A DNA stretch of 64,000 nucleotides from Amycolatopsis cihanbeyliensis. GTDB taxonomy: Bacteria; Actinomycetota; Actinomycetes; Mycobacteriales; Pseudonocardiaceae. Within the stretch, counting starts at the first letter, position 1. Every line of letters begins with the position of its first letter. This document shows positions 8,023 through 16,997 of the stretch, piece after piece. The notes beneath the pieces are model-generated. The model did no database searches and was not told the DNA's origin. It saw nothing but the letters and a program-made list of their open reading frames with translations. The translations under genes were made by a program, and so were the position numbers. The stretch lies in the NCBI RefSeq assembly GCF_006715045.1, contig NZ_VFML01000001.1, positions 1,642,501-1,706,500 on the forward strand, given 5' to 3'.

Positions 8023-8628
8023 TCACGCAGGGGCGCCGAGCGGCGGGTGCTCGAGCACACGGGGCTTGTACTCGACCAGCTGGATGCCGCCGTCGAAGGT
8101 GCGGTGCTCGATCATCTCGAGGGCGACGTCCGGGTAGCCGTCGTAGATGCGTTCTGCGCCCGTGGCCCCGGTGATCACCGGGAACATCACGACTCGGAAG
8201 CGGTCGACGAGTCCGGCTCGTAGCAGGGACCGGCACAGGCTGAGGCTGCCGATCGTGCTGAGGAGCCCCGAGCCGTTCTCCTTCATGGCGCGGACCGCCT
8301 CGACAGCGTCGTCGCGGATGAGCGTGGAGTTGGCCCACGTCAGTGGCTCCTCGAGTGAGGAGGAGAACACCACCTTGGATGCTTGCGTGAGCTCGTCGAT
8401 GGACGCCTCTTCTTCGGCCCTGAACTCGTCTTGGCCATTCGGGACCTCGCCGGCGGCGAAGCCCGACATCTGGCGGTAGGTGTTCGCTCCCATCAGGTGG
8501 GTGACCTCGGGCTGCTCGCCGAGCCATGCGAGGTACTCCGGGCCCTCGAGACCCCAGAATCCGGGCCAGCCCTCTCCCGATGCGTAGCCGTCGAGGGAGG
8601 TGATGAAGTCGACGAGAAGCTCTGACAT
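8023..8628 (-). CDS. dihydrofolate reductase-like (RibD C-terminal domain) protein
   Basis: This 201-aa protein opens with LLVDFITSLDGYASGEGWPG, the first strand and substrate loop of the RibD C-terminal/DHFR-like family. Other conserved parts are VTHLMGANTYRQM, SKVVFSSSLEEPLTW, a Rossmann-like segment with SLSLCRSLLRAGLVD and VVMFPVITGATGAERI. Members are NADPH-dependent reductases, mostly of unknown substrate in actinomycetes. An aAGGAtAcc ribosome site precedes the ATG. It reads in the same direction as a damaged paralogue immediately upstream. Confidence 0.85.
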   Translation of the reverse strand: MSELLVDFITSLDGYASGEGWPGFWGLEGPEYLAWLGEQPEVTHLMGANTYRQMSGFAAGEVPNGQDEFRAEEEASIDELTQASKVVFSSSLEEPLTWANSTLIRDDAVEAVRAMKENGSGLLSTIGSLSLCRSLLRAGLVDRFRVVMFPVITGATGAERIYDGYPDVALEMIEHRTFDGGIQLVEYKPRVLEHPPLGAPA

Positions 8629-8682
8629 GGCGGTATCCTTTCCTTGGGTGTCACGACCTTGGACCAGCCGGGAGCCACGAAC

Positions 8683-9267
8683 TCATCGGCCGCGCTGTGG
8701 GGTAACGAGGAAACCCATGACGCTGCAGGCGATCGTCTCGTCCGAGGAGTGGGAGGCAGCGTGGCAAGCGCCGCCAGCTGGGCTCGACCGTGCCGCCCGT
8801 GCGGTACGCGAGGCCGAACGCCGGGAGCCCAGACCAACGCGCCTCCATCCAGCACCGTCATTCGACCGTCGTTCCACAGTATCCTCCAGCAGGTGCTGCG
8901 CGTCGACCGACCCGAAGTAGCGCTTGCCGGATCCGAGCACCACGGGTACGACGTCCATACGCACCTCGTCGACCAGGCCCGCGGTAAGCACCTGGCCACC
9001 GGCCTCGGCAGCGGAGACCACGACCATGCGGTCACCGGCAAGCTCCTGCGCCTTGGCCACGGCTGCCTCGACGCCGTCGACGAAGTGGAACGGCGCCTCG
9101 GGGTGCCAGCCCTCGGGCTTCGGCCGGTGCGTCACGACGACCATGTGGTCGATCCCGCCCGGAGGCTCACCGCTGGACAACCAGTCGAACAGCGGTCCGG
9201 GCTGGTCGTGCTCGTCCGCGACGAAGCCGTCCACCGACACCGAGCTGTACATGACCACCGTGCCCAC
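8683..9267 (-). pseudogene. DHFR-like (RibD C-terminal) reductase with internal deletion and altered C-terminus
   Basis: The start MGTVVMYSSVSVDGFVADE and the region GGIDHMVVVTHRPKPEGW through VDEVRMDVVPVVLGSGKRYF are clearly DHFR-like. Between FDWLSSGEP and PGGIDH about 45 residues normally present (the loop and helix with the cofactor-side motif) are missing in frame. After QHLLED the sequence leaves the family and becomes Arg/Ala/Ser-rich low-complexity coding in the wrong frame. A 194-aa product could still be made, but probably not a working enzyme. The deletion is inferred from remembered family length. Confidence 0.65.
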
Positions 9268-9331
9268 GGGGCCCTCCTCTCTTTGGGGTGCCCCAAATTA
9301 GCGTGTCGTGAGCTGTCGCTCTTGTAAGAAA

Positions 9332-10117
9332 TCAATCGGCCGGCAACGGCCAGCTGTCCAGCGCGTGGCCGGGATGTTCGCGCAGGAACCGCCGCCGGAC
9401 GTCGACGTACCGGGTCGGCGTGAGCCCGGTGAACGCCCGGAACTCATGGCCGAAGTGGGCCTGGTCGAAGTAGCCTGCGCCACCGGCGAGGTCGCCCCAG
9501 TCGATCGGTCCGGCGAATTTGATCGCGAACACGGTGACGAAGAAGCGGTAGGTGCGGGCCAGCCGCTTCGGCGTGACGCCGACGAGCTCCTTGAACCGCT
9601 GTGCCAGATGAGTGCTGCTGACACCGGCTGCCACCCTCACGTCGCCGACCGGCACCGCCCCGCTGGTCGCCGCGATGACACTGCTCGTGTGGCGGACCAG
9701 CCCCAGGCCGGCGGTCTCGCACAGCCGTCGCATCAGCTCCTCCTCGAGCAGCATCAGCATCTCGTGCGGTCGCTCCGCCGTGGCCAGCCGGTCCCGCAGC
9801 TCAGCAATGGCGGGCCGACCCCACACCTGCTCTACCGTCACCGGCCGGTCACACAGCTCGGCCGCGGGCATCGGCAGGAACGGCGCCAGCCCCCACGGCT
9901 TGACGTGCACGCCGACGGACCGGGTCCGAAGTGGGTAGCCGAACTCCCACGCCCGGGTGGGCATGGTGACCACGCAGCCGTCGGCGTACTCAGCCGTCTC
10001 GATGTCGGCGCCGGCGCGGATGCGGAACGGCACCCCAAGGTTGACGACGAGCAACGCCGCCGACACCTTCGGCGTCAACGTCGGCTCGACCACCACCATC
10101 CGGCTCGGCGACGGCAC
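9332..10117 (-). pseudogene. AraC-family regulator, 5'-truncated
   Basis: The C-terminal two thirds are a normal AraC regulator: sensor part PTRAWEFGYPLRTRSVGVHV, then a double HTH with AAGVSSTHLAQRFKELVGVTP and FDQAHFGHEFRAFTGLTPTRY. The N-terminus is wrong. MPSPSRMVVVEPTLTPKVSA is antisense to an FtsX-type permease fragment, and about 50 residues of the expected sensor domain are absent before LLVVNLGVPF. A 261-aa product is possible. The DNA-binding part is intact, so residual function cannot be excluded. The gene is immediately upstream of the damaged DHFR-like gene, with which it was probably paired. Confidence 0.7.
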
Positions 10118-10450
10118 CCCTTACACGGCCGAGGTGATCGCCACCTACGGCAACGGACTCGGGCTCGGCGACGTGACCCTGCCCAACCAGGTCGTGGTCG
10201 AGCACACCACCTACGGCAACGGACTCGGGCTCGGCGACGTGACCCTGCCCAACCAGGTCGTGGTCGAGCACACCACCACCGGGCTGAACGACTACGTCCT
10301 CGTCGACGGCGCCGACCCCGCCGCGCTGCACGCGGCACTGGCGCACCACCCCGAGGTGGACGTCACCGACCGGAACTCCTTCGCGGCGACCCAGGGAAGC
10401 GGGCAGACCGGGCAGTCGTCGGTCAACCTCCTGCTCGACGTCGGGCACTG
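10050..10450 (+). pseudogene. fragment of an FtsX/MacB-type ABC permease
   Basis: The segment reads VNVGSTTTIRLGDGTPYTAE, then VLVDGADPAALHAALAHHPE and FAATQGSGQTGQSSVNLLLD, which matches the extracellular domain just before a transmembrane helix in actinobacterial FtsX-like permeases. No start, no transmembrane helices and no ATPase partner are present. It is overlapped on the left by the truncated AraC gene and ends at about 10450, where an unrelated kinase fragment begins. It contains a perfect 66-bp tandem duplication. Confidence 0.7.
10142..10273 (+). repeat. perfect 66-bp tandem duplication (two units)
   Basis: Two identical 66-bp units, 10142-10207 and 10208-10273, encode TYGNGLGLGDVTLPNQVVVE plus two residues twice in frame. 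The absence of any mismatch shows the duplication is recent or maintained by selection or gene conversion, despite lying in a dead gene fragment. The unit length is a multiple of three, so the frame is kept. Confidence 0.95.
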
Positions 10451-10453
10451 GCA

Positions 10454-10717
10454 GCAGTCATCGACTTCGGGACCTGCGGTGTCGGCGACCCCTCCTGCGA
10501 CATGGCCATCGCCTGGACGCTGCTGACCGCCGACGGCCGGCGGGCGTTCCGCGAGCAACTGTCCATCGACGAGGCGACATGGGCGCGCGGACGCGGTTGG
10601 GCGCTGTGGAAGACACTCGTCGCCTGCGCTCGGACCATGGGCCGCGCCGACGAGGCGGCCAGGAACGCGCGTCACGCCCTCAGCGAGATCTTCTCCGAAG
10701 ACTCGACCGACAATTGA
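10454..10717 (+). pseudogene. C-terminal fragment of an aminoglycoside phosphotransferase-like kinase
   Basis: VIDFGTCGVGDPSCDMAIAW is the metal-binding DFG-type segment of APH-family kinases, followed by the usual C-terminal helices with ATWARGRGWALWKTLVACAR. The N-lobe and catalytic loop are missing: the frame enters from the FtsX-like fragment at about 10450. The stop at 10717 looks like the original one. It is the third truncated gene in a row, so this is a recombination junction. Confidence 0.75.
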
Positions 10718-10820
10718 CCGACAAACTCTCAGACGCTACGAGGGCTGACGGTTTCGGCTGCCGCCGTCGCGCCGGGCTGGCACCATACTGTTTCACTCAC
10801 GATCGAGGGGAGCTGGCGGA

Positions 10821-11672
10821 GTGGCACGTCTTCATGTCGGCTGCGCGATGTGGACCCACCAGGCGTGGCCCGGGCGGTTCCTGCCGCGGTCGCTGCCGGC
10901 CGGGGAGCGCTTGCGGGCCTATGCCGGCTGGTGCAACGCGGTCGAGGGCAACACGACCTTCTACGCGACTCCCGCCCGGAGCACCGTGGCGGCGTGGGCG
11001 CAACAGGCCGGCCCCGATTTCCGGTTCGTGGTCAAGCTGCCCAAGGTCGTCACGCACGAGCGCCGGTTCGTCGGGGTCGAGGCCGAGATGCGGGCGTTCC
11101 TGGACGCGATCGAACCCCTCGGCGAACGGGCGGTCCTGTGGACCCAGTTGCCCGGCTCGTTCGGCCCTTCGGACGTCGATGCCCTCGGCCGCTTCCTGCG
11201 CCGGCTCCCCGCCGACCGCCGGCGCGCCGTGGAGGTGCGCCATCCCGGGTTCTTCACCGATGCCGGCTCGACCTCGCTGCTGGAGGGAGCGCTCGCCGAC
11301 GCAGGCGCGGAGTGGGTGCCGTTCGACACCACGGTCTTCTTCCAGAGCCCGCCGACCAGTGCGGCCGAGCGGGATGCCTGGACCAAGAAACCGCGGCTGC
11401 CGCGCCGGACGCGGGCACTGACCGACCAGCCGATCGTGCGCTACCTGGGCCGGGACTCGGTCGAGGAGACGGTCGAGGGGTGGCGGCCGTGGACCGCGGT
11501 GGTCGCCGACTGGCTGCGCGAGGGCCGGTCACCGACCGTTTTCCTGCACACCCCCGACAACGACGACGCACCGGCACTCGCCCGCAGGTTCCACGACGAC
11601 GTGCGAGCGCAGGTGCCCGGCCTCGACGCACTGCCCGAGCCGGAGCCGGTCGAGCCCGCCACCCTATTCTGA
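10821..11672 (+). CDS. DUF72 family protein
   Basis: This 283-aa protein begins at a GTG preceded by a GGGGAG site. It has the DUF72 TIM-barrel features: HVGCAMWTHQAWPGRFLP, then AYAGWCNAVEGNTTFYATP, FRFVVKLPKVVTHERR, a WTQLPGSFGP segment and the C-terminal VFLHTPDNDDAPALARRFH. Family members are widespread with no assigned reaction. The gene appears complete and is the first intact gene after the mosaic of fragments. It has no operon partner here. Confidence 0.9.
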   Translation: MARLHVGCAMWTHQAWPGRFLPRSLPAGERLRAYAGWCNAVEGNTTFYATPARSTVAAWAQQAGPDFRFVVKLPKVVTHERRFVGVEAEMRAFLDAIEPLGERAVLWTQLPGSFGPSDVDALGRFLRRLPADRRRAVEVRHPGFFTDAGSTSLLEGALADAGAEWVPFDTTVFFQSPPTSAAERDAWTKKPRLPRRTRALTDQPIVRYLGRDSVEETVEGWRPWTAVVADWLREGRSPTVFLHTPDNDDAPALARRFHDDVRAQVPGLDALPEPEPVEPATLF

Positions 11673-11900
11673 CCGACACCACCATCGGGCAGGAGCCACT
11701 CACCTTCGGGTACGACGACGGCGCTACCGCAGCATGTGCCGATGAACGACCGACCAGCGGCTACAGCGGACGTTCGATGGTTCCCTGATGGCTGCTGACA
11801 GTGCTGGTGGGGAGCGTCAGAACCGCGGTGGGAAGTTGCCGTGGTTGGTCTGACGCTCCCCGTTGTGGTTGTCTCGGCTGTTGGCTGCTGCGGGTGGTTG
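11673..11900. other. non-coding stretch without recognised features
   Basis: This gap lies between the DUF72 gene and a lipase fragment. Short stretches resemble neither a gene nor a clear promoter. GC is lower around 11820-11900, with TTG-rich sequence. I see no hairpin terminator of good quality. Confidence 0.4.
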
Positions 11901-12128
11901 TCAGCTGTTGGTGACCGTGCCGCAGTCGTTGACGGCGGGTTTGCCTGCGAATCGGTCGTTGAGGAACGCGTATCCGGCGAGGTACCAGGGGGCTACGCCC
12001 AAAACGTGTTCGGCCAGCGGCACCCAGGTCACCTCGACGGAGGCACCCCGGGAGCACCATTCTTCGACCGCCTGTTTGTTCTGCGGGAAGGGGACTACTT
12101 CGTCGAGCATCCCGTGGTAGTTCGCCAC
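11901..12128 (-). pseudogene. C-terminal fragment of a secretory lipase/esterase
   Basis: About 75 codons read ANYHGMLDEVVPFPQNKQAV and VTWVPLAEHVLGVAPWYLAG, then CGTVTNS. This is the end of LIP-type triacylglycerol lipases, with the Asp (LDEVV) and His (AEHVLG) of the catalytic triad. The N-terminal 250-300 residues with signal peptide and Ser nucleophile are absent. Upstream sequence is the start region of an unrelated plus-strand gene. The original stop appears preserved. Confidence 0.65.
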
Positions 12129-12208
12129 AGTCCGGCAAGGGCGGTGTGGCCGTTCAGCCGCACGCGATGGTTGACTGGCGGAGCCGAGTCCATCCGCGAA
12201 AGGTCATC

Positions 12209-13642
12209 ATGGATCCGCTGTCCGCAGCGAACGCCGACGAGATGCTGAACATCTGCGAGGCATCGGCGGCCGGGGTGGCCGGGCGGCTCGAACGGTGGGA
12301 TGCCGCCGAGCCGGTGGTCGCGTCCGCCCTCGACGCCGGGCTCGGCGTGCTCGGCAACGTGACCAACGCGGACCTCGAGGCCGTCACAGCCTGGCGACCG
12401 CCGAGGCGTGGCAACAGCGTCTACCTCGACACGACAACGGTGGTGACGGCCGCCCGGCTGCTGGCAGGCGAGCGGACCTGGCTCACTCCCCTGACGCTGT
12501 GGGATCTGGCCACCGTCGCTGAGCGGGTCGTCCTCACCGACCGCGTCTACTACACCGGCGAACACCTGGTGCAGGCCGCGGAGCTCAACGGCCTCCTCGG
12601 CGACGACGTCTTCGTGAGCGTGCCGCCGCTGGCAGGTGAACACGACGACCCGCTCAGTGCCGTCTATCGCCGGAACCTCGCGGCATACCGGGATCTGATC
12701 GCACCTCTCGTACACAGCAGGCCACGACCGGACGGCACGTACTGGGCGGACGCGGTCAAGCAGGTGACCGACGCGTGGTCCCTGCTGACCGGTCGGCCGG
12801 TCCGAGCCGGGCAGGCGCTCGTACCCCGCGAGGCGCAGCGCTGGTTCACGCCGAAGGTCGAGGTAGTGCCGGACTCCTACCTCGACGACCTGCCGATGGC
12901 GTCGGACCGCAGTGGCAGGCCGGTCCTCGGGGACATCACGTACCGGGCGTACGCGAGCCAGACCTTCGCCAACCTGCTGGGCGTTCCGTACGCCCCGGCG
13001 ACCGCCCGGATGCCGTTTCGCCACCACTTCTGCCGACGCTGCTGGGAGCTCGACGACCGCCTGCGCACCGGGGAGGCCGCGACCGAAGCCTACCGTCAGC
13101 TCGCCAAGGACACCGACCTCGTGCTGCCGGTCTTCCTGGCCGTCGCGCTCGCGGACGCGGGGCGGATCGACCAGATCTGGCCGCGGCTCGCGGAGCTGCG
13201 GGAGAAGGCACGCGGGTTCCGTAAGCACCGAGTCGAACTCGACGAGTCGCTGGCGCTCGGCGAGGTCTCCGACACGTCCCGGCGGCTGCTGACGGCCGTG
13301 CGCAGCGAGGCGTTCAAGCTGACCGAACTGCTCGGCTTCGGCTACCAGCTGATCGCGCACGTCGCCAGCCGGATCGTCCGGGCGACACCGCCGCAGCTGC
13401 CCGACGAGGTCGCGACGCTCGAAGGCATCGCCCGCTCGACGCTACCCGCCGACCTGCGCAAGCGGCTGTGGTGGTCGGTCTTCAAGCCGGACCTTCGGTT
13501 TCTCACCCACATCAGGACGCAGTCGCGCCACATGACCGACGCCATGCCGAAGATCGGCCGGCTCTGGGGACTGCCACCAAGCCACGGCGAGCGGTTCCGC
13601 ACCCGCTTCGAGCAGCTCGCCGGCCTGCGGATCGTCGCGTAA
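12209..13642 (+). CDS. uncharacterised 477-aa protein
   Basis: The family is not recognised. The protein has a globular composition and clear codon bias on this strand. Notable segments are an N-terminal helix NADEMLNICEASAAGVAGRL, a strand-like NSVYLDTTTVVTAARLLAGE, FRHHFCRRCWELDDRLRTGE in the middle and a basic C-terminus with FLTHIRTQSRHMTD and IGRLWGLPPSHGERFRTRF. There are no membrane segments or signal peptide. It converges on a pentapeptide-repeat gene, with the stops two bases apart, which suggests a fixed pair. ATG 12209 is preferred over 12146 because the upstream 21 codons lie in remnants of the lipase fragment. A role in defence or stress is only a guess from the pairing. Confidence 0.7.
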   Translation: MDPLSAANADEMLNICEASAAGVAGRLERWDAAEPVVASALDAGLGVLGNVTNADLEAVTAWRPPRRGNSVYLDTTTVVTAARLLAGERTWLTPLTLWDLATVAERVVLTDRVYYTGEHLVQAAELNGLLGDDVFVSVPPLAGEHDDPLSAVYRRNLAAYRDLIAPLVHSRPRPDGTYWADAVKQVTDAWSLLTGRPVRAGQALVPREAQRWFTPKVEVVPDSYLDDLPMASDRSGRPVLGDITYRAYASQTFANLLGVPYAPATARMPFRHHFCRRCWELDDRLRTGEAATEAYRQLAKDTDLVLPVFLAVALADAGRIDQIWPRLAELREKARGFRKHRVELDESLALGEVSDTSRRLLTAVRSEAFKLTELLGFGYQLIAHVASRIVRATPPQLPDEVATLEGIARSTLPADLRKRLWWSVFKPDLRFLTHIRTQSRHMTDAMPKIGRLWGLPPSHGERFRTRFEQLAGLRIVA

Positions 13643-13644
13643 GC

Positions 13645-14871
13645 TCAGTCGAACCGGTGCTCTGTCTCGTCGATCCGCGCCTTGACCACCGGGTGTTCGG
13701 CCAGCTCGGGGTCCAACCGGACGGACTTGTGGATCCACGCCGTGCTCAGTTGTTCGGCCGTCAGCCCCCAGGCTCCGGTCAGGTCAACCTCCCACATGTC
13801 GGCGGCGTCCAGCCGGGCGCCGGCAAGGTCGGCGTCGCGCAGTCGCGTCCGGAACATGTAGGTGTCGCTCAGGTTGGCGTCGCGGAGGTCGGCGCGCTCG
13901 AGGTCCGCCACCCCCAAGCGGGCGCCGGTGAGCCGGGCACCACGCAGGTTCGCGTACCGGGCCCTGGCACGCACGAGCGTCGCGAGTCGTAGGTCCGCGC
14001 CGGTGAGTCGCGCGTACGACAGGTTCGTGCGATCGAGGTGCGCGTTGCCGAGGTGGGCCCCGGTCAGATCCGCCTCGACGAGTTCCGCGTTCTTCAGCTC
14101 GGCAAAGTGCAAGATCGCGTCATTCAGCCGGGCATTCTTCATGTTCGCGCCGGTCAGCGACGCGTAGGACACCTGCGCACTGCGCAGGTCCGCACGCTCC
14201 AGTGTGGCGCGTTCGAACAGGGCGTAGGACAGGTTGGCGTTCGCCAGTCGGGTTTCCTCGAGTTCGGATCCGTAGACGTCGGCGTACTGAAGCTCGGCGC
14301 CTTCACAGTCGGCACCGGTGAGATCGGCGCCGCGGAGATACGTGTGCGACAGTCGTGCGCCACGCAGGTTCGCCTCGCGCAGGGTGGAGCTGTTCATCGT
14401 CGCGTACGTGAGGTTGGCGTCCGACAGGTTCGCCCGCGCCAGGAAGGCCCGGCCGATGTTGGCACGGAACAGGTCGACGCCGCCGAGGTACGCGTCGTGC
14501 AGGTCGGACTCGGCGAGTCTGGCATGGGCGAACCGCGCCTCGCTCAGGTCGGCCCCGCGCAGGTCGAGCCGACGCAGGTCGAGCCATTGTTCACTCGTGC
14601 GCCGCGCGACCACGGACAACGCGGCCTGCACGTCGGGCGCAGGGCGTACCGCGGCGCGCTTCCACAGCATCATCGGCGCCATACGATTGAGCCACGGGTG
14701 CGCGACGTTCCCGCGCACGAACTCGACGAGCCTGTCCACGATCGCGTCGTGTCCGCCGTTTTGCCCGGACAGCAGCGTTTCCAGCTCCCGTATCGTCGCG
14801 ACACGGTCCGCCACCTGTTCGGACCCTAGTCGCGCGAACATCTCCGCATGCCGATCCGTCACGGACGGCAC
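13645..14871 (-). CDS. pentapeptide-repeat protein with helical N-terminal domain
   Basis: This 408-aa protein has an N-terminal helical part of about 95 residues (RVATIRELETLLSGQNGGHD, VARRTSEQWLDLRRLDLRGA). It is followed by about 45-50 tandem A(D/N)LxxA-type pentapeptides such as ADLSEARFAHARLAESDL, up to about residue 365, and a short tail. Such repeats fold as a right-handed quadrilateral beta-helix. Some members mimic DNA and protect gyrase; many act as scaffolds. The N-terminal helices resemble those of membrane-free actinobacterial homologues that follow a RELETL motif. No transmembrane helix is present. It is convergent with the 477-aa orphan. Confidence 0.9.
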   Translation of the reverse strand: MPSVTDRHAEMFARLGSEQVADRVATIRELETLLSGQNGGHDAIVDRLVEFVRGNVAHPWLNRMAPMMLWKRAAVRPAPDVQAALSVVARRTSEQWLDLRRLDLRGADLSEARFAHARLAESDLHDAYLGGVDLFRANIGRAFLARANLSDANLTYATMNSSTLREANLRGARLSHTYLRGADLTGADCEGAELQYADVYGSELEETRLANANLSYALFERATLERADLRSAQVSYASLTGANMKNARLNDAILHFAELKNAELVEADLTGAHLGNAHLDRTNLSYARLTGADLRLATLVRARARYANLRGARLTGARLGVADLERADLRDANLSDTYMFRTRLRDADLAGARLDAADMWEVDLTGAWGLTAEQLSTAWIHKSVRLDPELAEHPVVKARIDETEHRFD

Positions 14872-14962
14872 ACTAGCGAGCTAGGCCCTGGCCCAACAGT
14901 GGGTCACAACCGTCACGACCCTCTCGGCGGATGACCCCGGATCTCCGTCCGGTCCTGCACGA

Positions 14963-15420
14963 TCAACACGCGGGGGTAATCCAACGACCAGACTGGACGA
15001 CATCGAGCAGGGTGAGCCCCTGGGGACCGGTGTCATCGAGAACGACGAGGTCAGCCGGGCCGCCGACCTGGAACTCGCCGACCCCGGGCCGGACGCCCGG
15101 CGCGAGCCGCGCCGGGTTCCTTGTCGCCAGGACCAGCGCGTCGTGGAGTGCGCGTCGCCCCCCTCGGTATAACTCGACCGCCAGACCCAGGCTTCGCCCC
15201 CTGCCGTCACGACCTGCTCGACCGCGGAAGCCAGGACCGCGTGCAGCGCGAACGAGTTCAGTGCCGTCGAAGCCCCGCCCACGCGCACGCCCGGCCCGGC
15301 CCGGCATCGAGCATGACGTCGGCGGCGGGGACGTGGGTGTCGATGTGCACCTCCGCGAGCGTCGAGAGGTCCACGCCGTCCCGCGCCCTCGCCGGATGAC
15401 CGGGCGGCAACTCGGCGGCG
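14963..15420 (-). pseudogene. decayed amidohydrolase (NagA-like) remnant
   Basis: Two frames together resemble the second half of N-acetylglucosamine-6-phosphate deacetylase-type amidohydrolases. Near 15300-15400 one frame reads VDLSTLAEVHIDTHVPAADV. A shifted frame from about 15200 reads ALHDALVLATRNPARLAPGV, then GGPADLVVLDDTGPQGLTLL. The N-terminal metal site (HxH) is missing and frame breaks occur near 15200-15300. The M28 peptidase stop at 15422 directly precedes it. It is annotated as decayed from the pattern of fragments, not from a clean alignment. Confidence 0.55.
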
Positions 15421-15421
15421 G

Positions 15422-16849
15422 CTAACGCAGCGGCGTGGGGAAGGCGACCGGGCTGCGATGACCGGACCGGTCGACGGCCCGCACCCCGAAGAACACGTTG
15501 TCCTTCGACAGCGGAACGGTCACCTCGGTGACGTCCCCGACGTCGATCACATGTGTCCACTCAGGACTGGTGGTTTCCCGCCACAGCACCTCGTACCCGG
15601 CGAGGTCGACCTCGGTACCGCGTTGCCAGAGCAGGTCCGTGTCATTGGTCAGCCGGTCGGTACGAATCCGGGCGCCGCTCGGTGTCCCCGGCGCGACAGC
15701 GAGCGACCACAGGGTCGCGGCGCTCACCTTGGCGACCCTGGCGATGTAGCCGAAGTCGCAGAACGAAGGGAGGTCACCGTACTGGACCCCGTCCTCGACC
15801 CGGACGTCCTGGTGCTGGTGCGCGTAGTTCTCGGCTGGCTCGGTGAACCGCGCGGCCGGGTAGCGCTGTTCCAGGAAGGGGATGTGATCGCCGCCGCGCA
15901 GGTAGCGGTCGCGGCGGTAGATCACCCGCACCGACATCCCGGTGGCCCGGTTCTCCGCGACGTCGCGCACGAACCGGGCCAGCTGGCGCGGTGGGGAGTC
16001 GTTCTCCCCACCGACCGCGCGGCGGATCTCCGCCTCCTCCGGGGTTTCGGCTGTGGGCACACCCTCGGCGAACAGCCGCACCGTACGGGGATCGCGGGTG
16101 CCGTCCTCGGCTGTGCTGCTGCCCACGATGTCGTTGGTGAACATCGCCTGCACGTCGGTTCCCGTTTCGGTGAACCGCTCGGCCATGTGCCGCGAACCGT
16201 AGAGTCCCTGCTCCTCGCCGGCCACGGCGGCGAACACCAGCGTCGCCTCCGGCTCCCGGGTGGCCAGCACCCTGGCCATTTCCAGCACCACGGCCACCCC
16301 GGAGGCGTCGTCACCGGCGCCGGGAGCGTCGCTGGTGGCATCGAGTGGATCGGAGACTCGCGAGTCGTAGTGACCGCTGACCACGTAGACCCGGTCCGAC
16401 GATCCGGTACCGCGCAGGGTGGCGATCACGTTGGTGATCCGGGTCGGTACCGGGATACGCGGCGCCGGCGGCTGGAGGTAGGACTGGAGTTCGACCGTCA
16501 TCCTTCCGTTCGACGCGGCGGCGTGGCGTCGCATCGTGCGGTGGATCCAGTCTCTGGCCGCGCCGATGCCGCGTCGCGGGTCGTCTTGGGCGGACAGGGT
16601 GTGCCGGGTGCCGAAGGCGGCCAGCCGGTGCACGATCGCGGACATCCGCCGCGCGTCGAACTCGCGCAGGATGGCGCGCAGTTCGGCATCGGGACGCTGC
16701 GGCCGGACCCGCCGGCCGGGCCCGCCAAAGGCCGGCTCGGCCACGGCGGGCGCCTGCCCGAGCAGAGAAGCACCCGCGGCGGCGGTGGCGGAGGTGGCAA
16801 GGAAAGCCCTCCGGCTGGACAACCGGCGTTCGGGCCGTTCGTGTCCCAT
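15422..16849 (-). CDS. secreted M28-family zinc aminopeptidase
   Basis: This 475-aa protein has a Tat signal (LSSRRAFLATSATAAAGASL, cleavage near AVAEPA). The M28 di-zinc site is visible: His-Asp in VSGHYDSR, Asp in GAGDDASGVAV, catalytic Glu-Glu in AVAGEEQGLYGSRH, Asp in TNDIVG and the last His in YAHQHQD. The C-terminal about 90 residues (WSLAVAPGTPSGARIRTDRL onward, ending VRAVDRSGHRSPV) look like a fibronectin III-like domain. It should remove N-terminal residues from extracellular peptides. It is a monocistronic-looking gene, with a ribosome site GAAAGGATG before the ATG. Confidence 0.9.
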   Translation of the reverse strand: MGHERPERRLSSRRAFLATSATAAAGASLLGQAPAVAEPAFGGPGRRVRPQRPDAELRAILREFDARRMSAIVHRLAAFGTRHTLSAQDDPRRGIGAARDWIHRTMRRHAAASNGRMTVELQSYLQPPAPRIPVPTRITNVIATLRGTGSSDRVYVVSGHYDSRVSDPLDATSDAPGAGDDASGVAVVLEMARVLATREPEATLVFAAVAGEEQGLYGSRHMAERFTETGTDVQAMFTNDIVGSSTAEDGTRDPRTVRLFAEGVPTAETPEEAEIRRAVGGENDSPPRQLARFVRDVAENRATGMSVRVIYRRDRYLRGGDHIPFLEQRYPAARFTEPAENYAHQHQDVRVEDGVQYGDLPSFCDFGYIARVAKVSAATLWSLAVAPGTPSGARIRTDRLTNDTDLLWQRGTEVDLAGYEVLWRETTSPEWTHVIDVGDVTEVTVPLSKDNVFFGVRAVDRSGHRSPVAFPTPLR

Positions 16850-16997
16850 CCTTTCGTCCTACGCCCAGCCACCCCGCCTGTCCAGACTCCGGACGGCCGA
16901 GTCCGGTGCTGAATGGGGGCATTCAGGCGCTCAATGGCCGGAATGCCACCCGCAGGGCACGGCGCGCGCTCCGGGACTGCCGGACCGGTGTGCCGGA

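Noticed and set aside
12095..13360. 421-codon minus-strand frame opposite the 477-aa protein
   Set aside because: Its Arg/Gln/Val-rich makeup is typical of an antisense shadow; the plus strand has proper protein-like composition and codon bias.
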